The translations under genes and the position numbers were made by a program. From Propionicimonas sp. (GTDB taxonomy: Bacteria > Actinomycetota > Actinomycetes > Propionibacteriales > Propionibacteriaceae), in assembly GCF_029975155.1 (NCBI RefSeq), contig NZ_JARKPQ010000365.1:1-44122 (forward strand): a stretch of 44,122 nt of DNA, written 5' to 3'. Each line of letters begins with the position of its first letter. The first letter of the stretch is position 1. Positions 30,832 through 40,612 of this stretch are shown here, one piece after another. The notes beneath the pieces were generated by a model. The model worked only from the letters and a program-made list of their open reading frames with translations, searched no databases and was not told the DNA's origin.

Positions 30832-31017
30832 ATGAAGAACCTGCCCGCCAAGATCGTCGGCACCATCGTCAACGCCAAGGAGCGCGGCGCCACCGCCGTC
30901 GAGTACGGCATCATGGTCGCACTGATCGCGGCCGTCATCATCACCATCGTGGCCACCTTGGGCACCAGCCTCAGCACGATGTTCAACGACATCAACACCG
31001 AGATCACCACCCCGTAG
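30832..31017 (+). CDS. flp: Flp/Fap-type major pilin
   Basis: The product is 61 residues. The prepilin cleavage region is ERG|ATAVEYGIMVALIAA, with Glu+5 and Tyr+6 as in Flp pilins; the mature protein is a hydrophobic helix plus a short polar tail. It should be cut by the peptidase encoded at 36806 and polymerised by the TadA motor. ATG 30832 has a GAAAGGGG site. A strong promoter precedes it and a 16-bp terminator follows, so pilin can be made in excess over the assembly proteins. Confidence 0.95.
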   Translation: MKNLPAKIVGTIVNAKERGATAVEYGIMVALIAAVIITIVATLGTSLSTMFNDINTEITTP

Positions 31018-31039
31018 GCAGCGCCCAGCCAATACGACG

Positions 31040-31075
31040 CAGAGGCACCCCGGGCGCGTGCCCGGGGTGCCTCTG
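31040..31075 (+). terminator. 16-bp stem terminator after flp
   Basis: CAGAGGCACCCCGGGC (31040-31055) and GCCCGGGGTGCCTCTG (31060-31075) pair perfectly around a four-base loop. It separates flp from cpaB, whose own regulatory region starts 50 bases later. Confidence 0.85.
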
Positions 31076-31122
31076 GCGTATCGATCCCGATTCGGATTGC
31101 CAGCGGCTACCAAGCACACACT

Positions 31123-31266
31123 GTCACCCGTGTGGAGGACATCCACGCATTTTGGTCGCCGTGCAGCAATCCGGCACCATCAAGTATCCGACGAGTCGTG
31201 TCACCCGAGAGGATGACCCGACTCCCTGACTTACACCGGTGGCATTTTGTCACCCGTTCGGACGAC
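31123..31266. promoter_or_regulatory. Three tad-locus palindromes upstream of cpaB
   Basis: GTCACCCGTGTGGAGGAC (31123-31140), GTCACCCGAGAGGATGAC (31200-31217) and GTCACCCGTTCGGACGAC (31249-31266) are copies in the opposite orientation to the VWA/flp set. A further inverted repeat, GAATTCAC (31278-31285) / GTGAATTC (31313-31320), lies between them and the cpaB start. The remainder of 31076-31417 holds no gene. Confidence 0.75.
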
Positions 31267-31417
31267 AAAGCGTCCGCGAATTCACCGGGAGGCCGCACCA
31301 GCACCCGGCTCAGTGAATTCAATACTCTCCCGGCCCGCTGGCGGCGGACCGGGGAGCGCCACCCGACAGCCCCGCTGTCGAACATTGTCAACCACTCGAG
31401 TCAACAAGGCGGTCCTC

Positions 31418-32125
31418 ATGCAACGCCGAATGATCGCCGCGGTCGCCGCGGTCCTCCTCGCCGGCATCGGCGCGGTCCTGCTCTACACCTATGTCAACAC
31501 TGCCGAGACGCGGGCGATGTCCAGCCTCGAGACGACCGAGGTCCTGGTCGCCACGCAGACCATCCCGGTAGGCACGCCGGGCGCCAGTCTCGGCGTGTAC
31601 GTCGAACTGAAGAAGGTCCCCCGGGTCGCGGTCGTCCCGCAGGCGCTCACCAACACGGACAGCGTGCGAGACCTCGCCACCGTGACCGAGATCCAGATCG
31701 GCGAACAGCTGCTGCCCGGCCGGTTCGCCGAACCCAACACGACGAGCACCGGCGACGTCGCCGTCCCGTCCGACCTGCAGCAGTTCACCGTCCAGCTCGG
31801 CCCGAGCCGGGTCATCGGCACCAACATCAAGGCCGGTGACAAGGTCGCCCTGTTCATCTCCAAGGAGGAGAACCAGGTCGCGCTGACCAAGCTCGCCCTG
31901 CGCGACGTGCTCGTCACCAGGGTGCAGGGCGCGCCGAGCAAGACCGAGGAGGACGGGACGACAGCACCCTCGAGTGATGTCCTGGTCACCTTCGCCGTCG
32001 AGCCCAAGGACGCCACCCAGGTCGTGTGGGCGGCGGAGTTCGGCAGTGTCTGGCTCGCCCTGGAACCCAAGGAGGGCGATCACAGCAGCACGCCGGACGC
32101 CAAGGTGAAGACGATCTTCAAATGA
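31418..32125 (+). CDS. cpaB: CpaB/RcpC-like SAF domain pilus protein
   Basis: The product is 235 residues. An N-terminal membrane helix (about 5-25) is followed by a SAF domain (VLVATQTIPVGTPGASLGVYVELKKVP...ALTNTDSV...IGEQLLPGRF) and a C-terminal RcpC-like part (FTVQLGPSRVIGTNIKAGDKVALFIS...VLVTFAVEPKDATQVVWAAEFG). In Gram-negative systems CpaB works with the secretin; here, without an outer membrane, it probably contacts peptidoglycan or the platform. ATG 31418 is the natural start before the signal anchor. It overlaps tadZ by four bases. Confidence 0.88.
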   Translation: MQRRMIAAVAAVLLAGIGAVLLYTYVNTAETRAMSSLETTEVLVATQTIPVGTPGASLGVYVELKKVPRVAVVPQALTNTDSVRDLATVTEIQIGEQLLPGRFAEPNTTSTGDVAVPSDLQQFTVQLGPSRVIGTNIKAGDKVALFISKEENQVALTKLALRDVLVTRVQGAPSKTEEDGTTAPSSDVLVTFAVEPKDATQVVWAAEFGSVWLALEPKEGDHSSTPDAKVKTIFK

Positions 32126-33329
32126 GCCCCGTCCTCGTCATCAGCCAGAATCCCCAGGTGGTGGGCCTCGTCCAGCAGGCCTGGGGACCGGATGGCTACG
32201 CGATCGCGCCAGCAGGGTTCCCGGACTCCGTCCAGTCTCTGCTGACCCATCTGCAGGGCGCACCGCTTCCGGCGGTCGCCGTGCTGGACCCGGGCGACCA
32301 GGTCCCGGCCGCACTCTCGCTCGCCGTTGATCTGGACCGGAACTTCACCATCGCCTCCGTCCTGGTCTCCGACCGGGCCGCGGAGGTGGGCCTCGACGCC
32401 ATGCGGGCCGGCGTGCGCGACATCGTCGCTCCCGCCGCCCCGGTCGAGGAGATGAAGAGAGCCTTGGAGAGGGCCGCCACCCACTCCGGGCCGCGGGTGA
32501 CCCAGCAGCCGGCGCCTGGCGCGCCCGGCGCTGTCACCAAGCGGGGGAAGGTGGTCACGGTGGCGTCGCCCAAAGGTGGCGTGGGCAAAACCACCGTGTC
32601 CACCAACCTCGCCGTCGGTCTCGCCCAGCGCCTACCCCAGTCCACCGTGCTGGTCGATCTGGATATCCATTTCGGCGACGTGGGCAGCGCGCTCAACGTC
32701 AACCCCGAGTTCACCCTGCCCGACATGGCGCACGGACCGGCTTCCCAGGATCCCCTGGCGCTCAAGTCGTACCTCTACCAGCACCAGACCGGCCTGTACG
32801 TCGTGCCCGGCTCCGAGTCGCCGGCGGCGGCGGACGCGGTGACGAGCAAGGACATCGTGAGGCTGCTCGACACGCTCGCCGGGCAGTTCAAGTACGTCGT
32901 GGTGGACACCGCCCCGGGGCTCAGTGAGCACACGCTCGCCGTGCTCGACCAGACCGACATCCTCGTCCTGGTGACCAGCCTCGACGTGCCCGGCGTCCGC
33001 GGTCTGCGCAAGGAGCTCGACACGCTCCGGGACATCGGGCTGATGCTGGAGTCGCGGTCGGTGGTGCTGAACTTCATGCATCCCAGCCGCGGCATCTCCG
33101 TCACCGACGTCGAGGCGTCCATCGGCCGGAAGGTCGACTTCCAGGTCCCCCAGTCCAATTCGGTCCCGATCTCGGTGAACCAGGGCATCCCGCTGCTGCA
33201 GAGTGGCAGCAGGGATCCCGTGGCCAAGCAGCTCCGGGCCCTCGTCGACAGCATCGACTCCGAGGAGAAGCCCGGCGCGAAGGGTCGCCGGTTCCTCGAC
33301 TTCGGTCACAAGAAGGAGGTGCAGCACGC

Positions 33330-33333
<4 letters not shown>
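32122..33333 (+). CDS. tadZ: TadZ/CpaE-like pilus-localising ATPase
   Basis: The product is 403 residues. The N-terminal part (about 1-120) looks like a degenerate receiver (VLVISQNPQVVGLVQQAW...AVLDPGDQ...AGVRDIVAP) without a full phospho-acceptor set. The ParA/MinD-like ATPase domain follows, with deviant Walker A SPKGGVGKTT (Lys151, Lys156), STVLVDLDIHFGDVGSAL and VVVDTAPGLSE. TadZ places the pilus machine at its cellular site. ATG 32122 overlaps the cpaB stop (ATGA). Confidence 0.92.
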
Positions 33334-34927
<1,594 letters not shown>

Positions 34928-34928
<1 letters not shown>

Positions 34929-35875
34929 TGGATGCCTTCCTCGCCTCCCACGCGGCGCTCACCATCGCCTGGGCCCTGCTCGGCGTCGCCGCACTGATCA
35001 GTGTCTTCCTGGTGACCCTGCCGAGCACCAAGCTGCCGCTGTCGCGACGCCGGCCTGGAGCGGGCCAGCAGGGTTCGAGCGTCCAGCGCCTCGCCAACGC
35101 CGCCACCGCGACCGTCGAGAAGGCCATGCGTGGTCGCAGCGGCTCGGTCGACTCGATCCTCGAGGAGGCCGGCGTCACCACCCCGGCCAAGGACCTGATC
35201 GTGATCACCGGCGCCGCCGCACTGGCGTGCTTCGCCTTCGGCCTGGTCCTCGGGGCGCCGGTGGTCGGTGTGCTGATGGCCCTGCTGTGCCCGGTGATCG
35301 GACGAATGCTGCTGTCAGTGCTCGCCGACCGGCGCCGGCGTGCCTTCGGCAACCAGCTGGACGAGGTCCTGCAGATGATAGCCGGCAGCCTCCGGGCGGG
35401 TTACAGCCTGCCCCAGGCCGTGGGCACCATCGCCCAGGAAGCGGCCAAGCCGGTCAGTCAGGAGTTCGCGAGGGTGACCAACGAGACCCGCGTCGGCCGC
35501 TCGATGATCGACTCACTGGACGACGTCGCCGCGCGGATGCGCAACGAGGACTTCTACTGGATCACCCAGGCCATCGGGATCAACCGAGAAGTGGGCGGCA
35601 ACCTGGCGGACGTGCTCGACAACGTCAGCAAGACCATCCGCGAGCGCAGCCAGATGAAGCGCCAGGTCGCCTCGCTCGCCGCGGACGGCAAGCTGAGCGC
35701 GATCATCCTGATGCTGCTGCCGTTCGTGGTGGCGCTCTTCCTGTTCGTGCTGAGCCCGAACTACATCATGAAGCTGTTCACCGAGCCCATGGGCTGGATG
35801 ATGCTCGCCGCCGGCGCGGTCATGCTGGGCATCGGTGGCTTCTGGCTCACCAAGGTCATCAACCTCAAGTACTGA
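34928..35875 (+). CDS. tadB: TadB platform membrane protein
   Basis: The product is 315 residues. Membrane segments are at about 8-30, 90-130 (two), and 265-312 (two). Between them is a T2SSF domain (QLDEVLQMIAGSLRAGYSLPQAVGTIAQE...RMRNEDFYWITQAIGINREVGGNLADVLDNVSKTIRERSQMKRQV), the GspF/PilC-like core that links the motor to the pilus. The start codon overlaps the tadA stop (TGATG). Confidence 0.92.
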
Positions 35876-35887
35876 GGAGAGAACGTC

Positions 35888-36790
35888 GTGCAACCTGTCG
35901 CCATCCTCGCCATCGCGCTGTTCAGCGTCGGATTCGGCGTCCTGCTGTGGTTCGCCTTCGGCGGGGCCAGCGCCGTCCGCAAGCAGATGCTGGCGAACCT
36001 CCGCCGGCAGCAGGCGAAGCCCAAGGAGGTCGCCGTCTCGGTGACCGAGCAGCGGAAGGAGAGCGGTCTCGCCACCGCGTTGCGCCGGACCGCGCCCGCG
36101 CCACTGCTGAAGACGATCACCAAGCTGTGGGCGAACGCCGGCCGGCCCGAGCACAAGACGCCGGATCGCATCCTCGCCAGCATGGCCCTGCTCGGCCTGG
36201 TCGGCGCGGTCATCGGGGTGCTGGTCCCCCGGCTCGTCCAGCCGCCGCTGGGGATGCTCCTCGGCATCGGTGTGTTCCTGATCGCCCTGTTCTTCCCGAT
36301 GATCCGGCTGCAGAGCGCGGGCGCGGACCGGCAGGCCGCGATCAAGCGGCAGCTTCCCGACACGCTCGACCAGATGAGCATCGCCGTCAACGCCGGGCTC
36401 GGCTTCGACGCGGCGATGCTGCGGGTGGCCAAGAACGGCAAGGGTGCGCTGGCCAACGAGTTGGTCCGCACGCTGCAGGACATCCAGGTCGGGCTGAGCC
36501 GGCGCGCCGCCTACGAGGACCTCGCCGAGCGGACCGGGGTCGAGACGCTGCACCGCTTCGTGCGCTCGATCATCCAGGCGGAGGCCTACGGCATCGCCCT
36601 GTCCGACGTGCTGCAGACCCAGGCGGACGAACTCCGGCTCGAGCGCCGCCAGTACGCCGAGCGGAAGGCGATGGAGATCCCCGTGAAGGTGGTCTTCCCG
36701 CTGATCCTGTTCATCATGCCCGCGATGTTCATCGTTGTCATCGGGCCGGGTGCGATCGGCATCATGCACGCCTTCTCCGGCATGGGCTAG
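35888..36790 (+). CDS. tadC: TadC platform membrane protein
   Basis: The product is 300 residues. An N-terminal membrane helix (about 5-25), two central helices (about 98-140), a T2SSF domain (RQLPDTLDQMSIAVNAGLGFDAAMLRVAKNG...AERTGVETLHRFVRSIIQAEAYGIALSDVLQTQADELRLERRQYAERKA) and a C-terminal hydrophobic hairpin match TadC. It pairs with TadB. GTG 35888 has GAGGAGAG upstream, 12 bases after tadB. Confidence 0.92.
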   Translation: MQPVAILAIALFSVGFGVLLWFAFGGASAVRKQMLANLRRQQAKPKEVAVSVTEQRKESGLATALRRTAPAPLLKTITKLWANAGRPEHKTPDRILASMALLGLVGAVIGVLVPRLVQPPLGMLLGIGVFLIALFFPMIRLQSAGADRQAAIKRQLPDTLDQMSIAVNAGLGFDAAMLRVAKNGKGALANELVRTLQDIQVGLSRRAAYEDLAERTGVETLHRFVRSIIQAEAYGIALSDVLQTQADELRLERRQYAERKAMEIPVKVVFPLILFIMPAMFIVVIGPGAIGIMHAFSGMG

Positions 36791-36793
36791 CGA

Positions 36794-36799
36794 TAGGGT
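36794..36799 (+). promoter_or_regulatory. -10 box TAGGGT in front of the prepilin peptidase
   Basis: TAGGGT sits six bases before GTG 36806, the same spacing as at the Nudix and UspA genes. It would give the peptidase its own leaderless transcript even though it ends the tad operon. Confidence 0.55.
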
Positions 36800-36805
36800 C
36801 ACGCC

Positions 36806-37435
36806 GTGTCCGTTCTCGTCTGCGCTCTCGTCGCGGGCCTCGCAGCCTGGGCCCTGACCCGGTTCATGCTGCGCTGCGCGACCTCGGACGCGCCGATCCT
36901 GCGGCGGTGGCTGCACGTGCCGGTGGCAGCGGTGCTCGGTGGCCTCGCCGGACTCGCGTCCAGCTGGGCGGAGATGCTGGCCTTCACCGTGCTGGCGGTG
37001 GCGTCCGGGCTGCTCACCGTGATCGACCTCGCGGAGGAGCGGCTGCCGGACCGGATCGTGCTGCCCCTGATCGGGCTCACCGCCGTCCTGTTCACCCTGG
37101 CGGCGTGGACGACCGGCAATTGGGCGGCCCTCGCCAGGGCGGGGATCGCGGCGGTGGCGCTGTTCGTGCTCTACTTCGCGATGATGGTCTTCTCGCCCGA
37201 CCTGGGCTTCGGCGACGTGAAGCTCGCCGCCGTCGTCGGTGCCTTCTGCGGCTGGTTCGGCTGGGGCGCCGTCCTGCTGGGTTTCGGTGCGGCCTGGGCG
37301 ACCTTCGCAGTGGCCGGGATGGTGCTGCTCGCCGCCCGGCGCAGGGACCGAAAGGGCTCGCTGGCCTTCGGCCCGTTCCTGATCCTCGGCAGCGTCCTCG
37401 GGGTCTTCTGGGCCGCCTCGCTACTGACCTGGTGA
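36806..37435 (+). CDS. Prepilin peptidase (A24 family, CpaA/TadV-like)
   Basis: The product is 209 residues with about six membrane helices. The two catalytic aspartates are visible: Asp74 (TVIDLAEERLPDRI) and Asp137 in GFGDVKL. The N-terminal methyltransferase domain of long PilD proteins is absent; the first 60 residues are two helices and a short loop. It should cut Flp and TadE after the Gly of G-A-x-x-(V/L)-E at the membrane. The gene starts 15 bases after tadC and its 3' end overlaps the convergent UspA gene by 15 bases. Confidence 0.92.
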   Translation: MSVLVCALVAGLAAWALTRFMLRCATSDAPILRRWLHVPVAAVLGGLAGLASSWAEMLAFTVLAVASGLLTVIDLAEERLPDRIVLPLIGLTAVLFTLAAWTTGNWAALARAGIAAVALFVLYFAMMVFSPDLGFGDVKLAAVVGAFCGWFGWGAVLLGFGAAWATFAVAGMVLLAARRRDRKGSLAFGPFLILGSVLGVFWAASLLTW

Positions 37436-37930
37436 GTGGTCGGGGTCGATCACCTGGTCGAGCTTCAGCGTCCGGGGCGGCGCCTGGTCGCCGGACGTGC
37501 GCCGGGTGACCAGCACATCGCAGTGGGCGTGCTCGACCACCTGGTCGCTGACCGAACCGAGCAGCAGGCCGGAGAACCCGCCGAGGCCGCGCGTGCCGAC
37601 CACCAGCACCCGCGCGCCCTCCGATGCACGGATCAGCTCGCGGCCCGCCGCGCCGTGGGGCACGTCGTAGCTGACCGCGACGCCGGGAAACTCGGCCACG
37701 ATCGCCGCCGTCTGAGCCTTCAACTGCTCGAGGACGGCTTCGGCGAAGTCGTCCACCGGTGGCACGAAGCCCGGTTCCCACGTCTTCGGGCGGGGAGCGT
37801 TGCTGATCGTCCAGGCCCGCACGACCTTTGCGGGGGCGCCCACCTTCGAGGCGAGCCACAGCCCCTTGCGCAGCGCTTCGACGGCGAAGTCGGAGCCGTC
37901 GTAGCCGATCACGATCGGGGAGTCTTCCAT
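37421..37930 (-). CDS. Universal stress protein (UspA family)
   Basis: The product is 169 residues: one Usp domain. IVIGYDGSDFAVEAL opens the nucleotide site, and VVGTRGLGGFSGLLLGSVSDQVVEHAHCDVLV holds the G-2x-G-9x-G-S motif of ATP-binding members. It probably acts as a stress-related ATP or AMP sensor in the cytoplasm. TAGGGT ends six bases before ATG 37930, so the gene is leaderless. The tail beyond the Usp domain (about 145-169) is short and unstructured. Confidence 0.93.
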   Translation of the reverse strand: MEDSPIVIGYDGSDFAVEALRKGLWLASKVGAPAKVVRAWTISNAPRPKTWEPGFVPPVDDFAEAVLEQLKAQTAAIVAEFPGVAVSYDVPHGAAGRELIRASEGARVLVVGTRGLGGFSGLLLGSVSDQVVEHAHCDVLVTRRTSGDQAPPRTLKLDQVIDPDHSPGQ

Positions 37931-38000
37931 GACCAGACCCTAGTCCTCCGGGAGCGGGGGCGCCTCCGCCGGAGGACAATGGAGACAGGGAGGAGCCGCC

Positions 38001-39302
38001 ATGAGGATCCTGATCGTCGGCACCGCGGGCCGGGACTTCCACGTGTTCAACACCCTCTACCGGGACGACCCCGCGGTCACGGTGGTCGCTTTCACCTCGG
38101 CCGAGGTGGGCAGCGGGCCGTCCGGCCGCTACCCGGCCTGTCTCGCCGGGCCCCGCTACCCCGACGGGATCCCGATCCTGCCGGAGGCCGACCTGTCGGA
38201 GATCGTCTCGTCGCAGGCGGTCGACCAGGTGGTGTTCGCCTACTCCGAGATCGGCTGTGCCGAAGTGGCGGCCGTCGCCGCCCGGGTGCTGGCCGCGGGG
38301 ACGGACTTCCACCTGGTCAACCCGCGCCGGTGCATGCTGCCGTCCGCCCGCCCGGTGATCGCGGTGACGGCCGCCCGCTCCGGGGCGGGCAAGTCGCCCA
38401 CCGTCCGCTATCTCGCCGAACTGCTCACCGGCTGGGGTCTCCGGGTCGCGGTGGTACGGCACCCGCTGCGCGCACAGAGCTTCGCCCCCGACCGCGAGCA
38501 CGCCGTCGCCCTGATCGACGACGCCATGATCGACGCCTGCGCGGCACCCGTCCGGGAGCCCTTCGACGGCCTCCCCGGCACGACCGTGTACTCGGGACTC
38601 GATTTCGGCGCGATCGTCACCGCCGCGGAGGCGGAGGCGGACGTCATCCTCTGGGACGGGGCCGGCAGCGACCTGCCGTTCCTGCGCGCCGGTCTGCACA
38701 TCGTGGTGACCGATCCGCTGCGGGCCGAGGAATCGTCCGAGTACTTCCCCGGCGAGGTCGGCCTGCGCATGGCCGACGTGGTCCTGGTCAGCAAGTGCGA
38801 CGCGGCGTCCGCGGAACAGGTGGCGATCATCGAGCGGACCGTCCGCGCCGTGAACCCCGGAGCCGTGCTCCTCACCGCCGACTCACCGGTGGTCGTCGAG
38901 GAGGGCGCGAACGCCTCCGGACGGACGGTGGTCGTGGTCGAGGAGGAGTTGACCCTCAGCCTCGGCGCGCTGCGCCCCGGTGCCGGTGTGGAGGCCGCCC
39001 ACCTGGTCGGAGCGAGCGGGATCCTCAGCCCGCTGCCGCAGGCGGTCGGTCGGCTGGTCGACGTGTACGCCCGCCATCCCGAAGCGCACTCGGTGCTGCC
39101 GGTGATGGGCTACGGCCCGGACGATCTCAGGGACCTCAAGGCGACCCTCGAAGCGACCCCCAGCGAGGCGGTGATCGACGCCACCCGCGCGGACCTCGTC
39201 CGGCTGCTCGGCATCACCCGCCCGGTCGCGCGGGCCGCGTACGCGATCCGTCCGCACGACCCGGAGCGGCTGGCCGGACTGCTCCGGTCCGCACTGCGCT
39301 GA
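38001..39302 (+). CDS. COG2403-type GTPase, cyclic 2,3-diphosphoglycerate synthetase-like
   Basis: The product is 433 residues. The N-terminal Rossmann-like part (MRILIVGTAGRDFHVFNTLYRDD...VVAFTSAEV) is followed by a P-loop TAARSGAGKSPTVRYL (about 123-138). Later segments are VILWDGAGSDLPFL and VVLVSKCDAASAEQV (a G4-like K-C-D motif). This matches the predicted-GTPase family that includes archaeal cyclic 2,3-diphosphoglycerate synthetase. In bacteria the reaction is not established. ATG 38001 has AGGGAGGAG; a GACAAT -10 box precedes. It lies 45 bases upstream of rocD on the same strand, which may link it to amino-acid metabolism. Confidence 0.85.
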   Translation: MRILIVGTAGRDFHVFNTLYRDDPAVTVVAFTSAEVGSGPSGRYPACLAGPRYPDGIPILPEADLSEIVSSQAVDQVVFAYSEIGCAEVAAVAARVLAAGTDFHLVNPRRCMLPSARPVIAVTAARSGAGKSPTVRYLAELLTGWGLRVAVVRHPLRAQSFAPDREHAVALIDDAMIDACAAPVREPFDGLPGTTVYSGLDFGAIVTAAEAEADVILWDGAGSDLPFLRAGLHIVVTDPLRAEESSEYFPGEVGLRMADVVLVSKCDAASAEQVAIIERTVRAVNPGAVLLTADSPVVVEEGANASGRTVVVVEEELTLSLGALRPGAGVEAAHLVGASGILSPLPQAVGRLVDVYARHPEAHSVLPVMGYGPDDLRDLKATLEATPSEAVIDATRADLVRLLGITRPVARAAYAIRPHDPERLAGLLRSALR

Positions 39303-39347
39303 TCCATTCTCGGTAGGATCGCTGGTCTGGCGGACGGGAAGGGAGCC

Positions 39348-40595
39348 ATGACCAGGTCGAGCGCAGCGCAGCAGCAGGCCATCGAGCAGATCGAGACGTA
39401 CGGCTCCCACAACTACCATCCGCTGCCGGTGGTGATCGAGAGCGGGTCCGGCGCCTGGCTGACCGACGTCGACGGCAACCGCTACCTCGACTTCCTCTCC
39501 GCCTACTCCGCGGTGAACTTCGGCCACTCCAACCCCGATCTGGTCGCTGTCGCTGTCGAGCAGCTGGCCAAGGTGTCGATCACCTCCCGCGCGGTGTACT
39601 CGGCGACCTACGGGCCGTTCATCGAGGCACTGGCGAAACTGTGCGGCAAGGACATGGTGCTGCCGATGAACACCGGCGTGGAGGCGGTCGAGTCCTCGCT
39701 GAAGCTGGCCCGCAAGTGGGGCTACGAGGTGAAGGGCGTGCCCGAGGACAGGGCCAACATCATCGTGATGGAGGGCAACTTCCACGGCCGCACGATCAGC
39801 GTGATCTCCTTCTCCTCCGACGACGACGCCACGCTCAGCTACGGCCCGTTCACCCCCGGATTCCTGAAGGTGCCCTACGGCGACCTGGCCGCGATCGAGG
39901 CGGCCATCGACGAGTACACGGTGGCGATCCTGGTGGAGCCGATCCAGGGCGAGGCCGGCGTGATCACCCCTCCGCCGGGGTTCCTGCCCGGCGTCCGGGC
40001 GATCGCCGACCGGCACCGCGTCCTGATGATCGCGGACGAGATCCAGTCGGGGCTCGGCCGCACCGGCAGCACGTTCTACTGCGAACAGGTCGGCGTCGTG
40101 CCCGACCTGTACCTGCTCGGCAAGGCGCTCGGCGGTGGCGTCGTCCCGGTGTCCGCCGTCGTCGGCGACCGGGACGTCCTCGGCCTGCTGCGGCCCGGCC
40201 AGCACGGTTCGACCTTCGGCGGCAATCCGCTGGCCGCCGCGGTGGGCCTGGCGGTGGTGCGGCTCCTGGAGACGGGGGAGATGCAGACCCGCTCCCGCGA
40301 GCTCGGCGCGCACCTGCACAGCCGGCTGGCCACCCTGGTGGGCCACGGCGTCACCGAGGTTCGCGGGATCGGGTTGTGGGCCGGGGTGGACATCGATCCC
40401 GCCCTCGGCACGGGCCGCGCGCTCTCCGAGCGCCTGCTGGACAAGGGCGTGATCGCCAAGGACACCCACGGCCAGACCCTCCGGCTCGCCCCGCCGCTGG
40501 TGATCACCCGCGAGGAACTCGATCAGGCTGTGGACGCGCTGGAGGCGGTGCTCGCCGAGGCGCTCGTGGACGCCGGGCTGGCCCCGATCGGCTGA
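39348..40595 (+). CDS. rocD: Ornithine aminotransferase
   Basis: The product is 415 residues of the class-III PLP aminotransferase fold. FLSAYSAVNFGHSNP, MNTGVEAVESSLKLARKWGY and VEPIQGEAGV are hallmarks of ornithine aminotransferase. PLP contacts are Asp230 (ADEIQSGLGRTG) and Lys259 (LLGKALGGG). It converts ornithine and 2-oxoglutarate to glutamate semialdehyde and glutamate in the cytoplasm. ATG 39348 has GGGAAGGGAG, with TAGGAT (39314-39319) as its own -10 box. It is convergent with the next gene; only 17 bases separate them. Confidence 0.93.
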   Translation: MTRSSAAQQQAIEQIETYGSHNYHPLPVVIESGSGAWLTDVDGNRYLDFLSAYSAVNFGHSNPDLVAVAVEQLAKVSITSRAVYSATYGPFIEALAKLCGKDMVLPMNTGVEAVESSLKLARKWGYEVKGVPEDRANIIVMEGNFHGRTISVISFSSDDDATLSYGPFTPGFLKVPYGDLAAIEAAIDEYTVAILVEPIQGEAGVITPPPGFLPGVRAIADRHRVLMIADEIQSGLGRTGSTFYCEQVGVVPDLYLLGKALGGGVVPVSAVVGDRDVLGLLRPGQHGSTFGGNPLAAAVGLAVVRLLETGEMQTRSRELGAHLHSRLATLVGHGVTEVRGIGLWAGVDIDPALGTGRALSERLLDKGVIAKDTHGQTLRLAPPLVITREELDQAVDALEAVLAEALVDAGLAPIG

Positions 40596-40612
40596 GGAGG
40601 ACGAGAGGTTCG

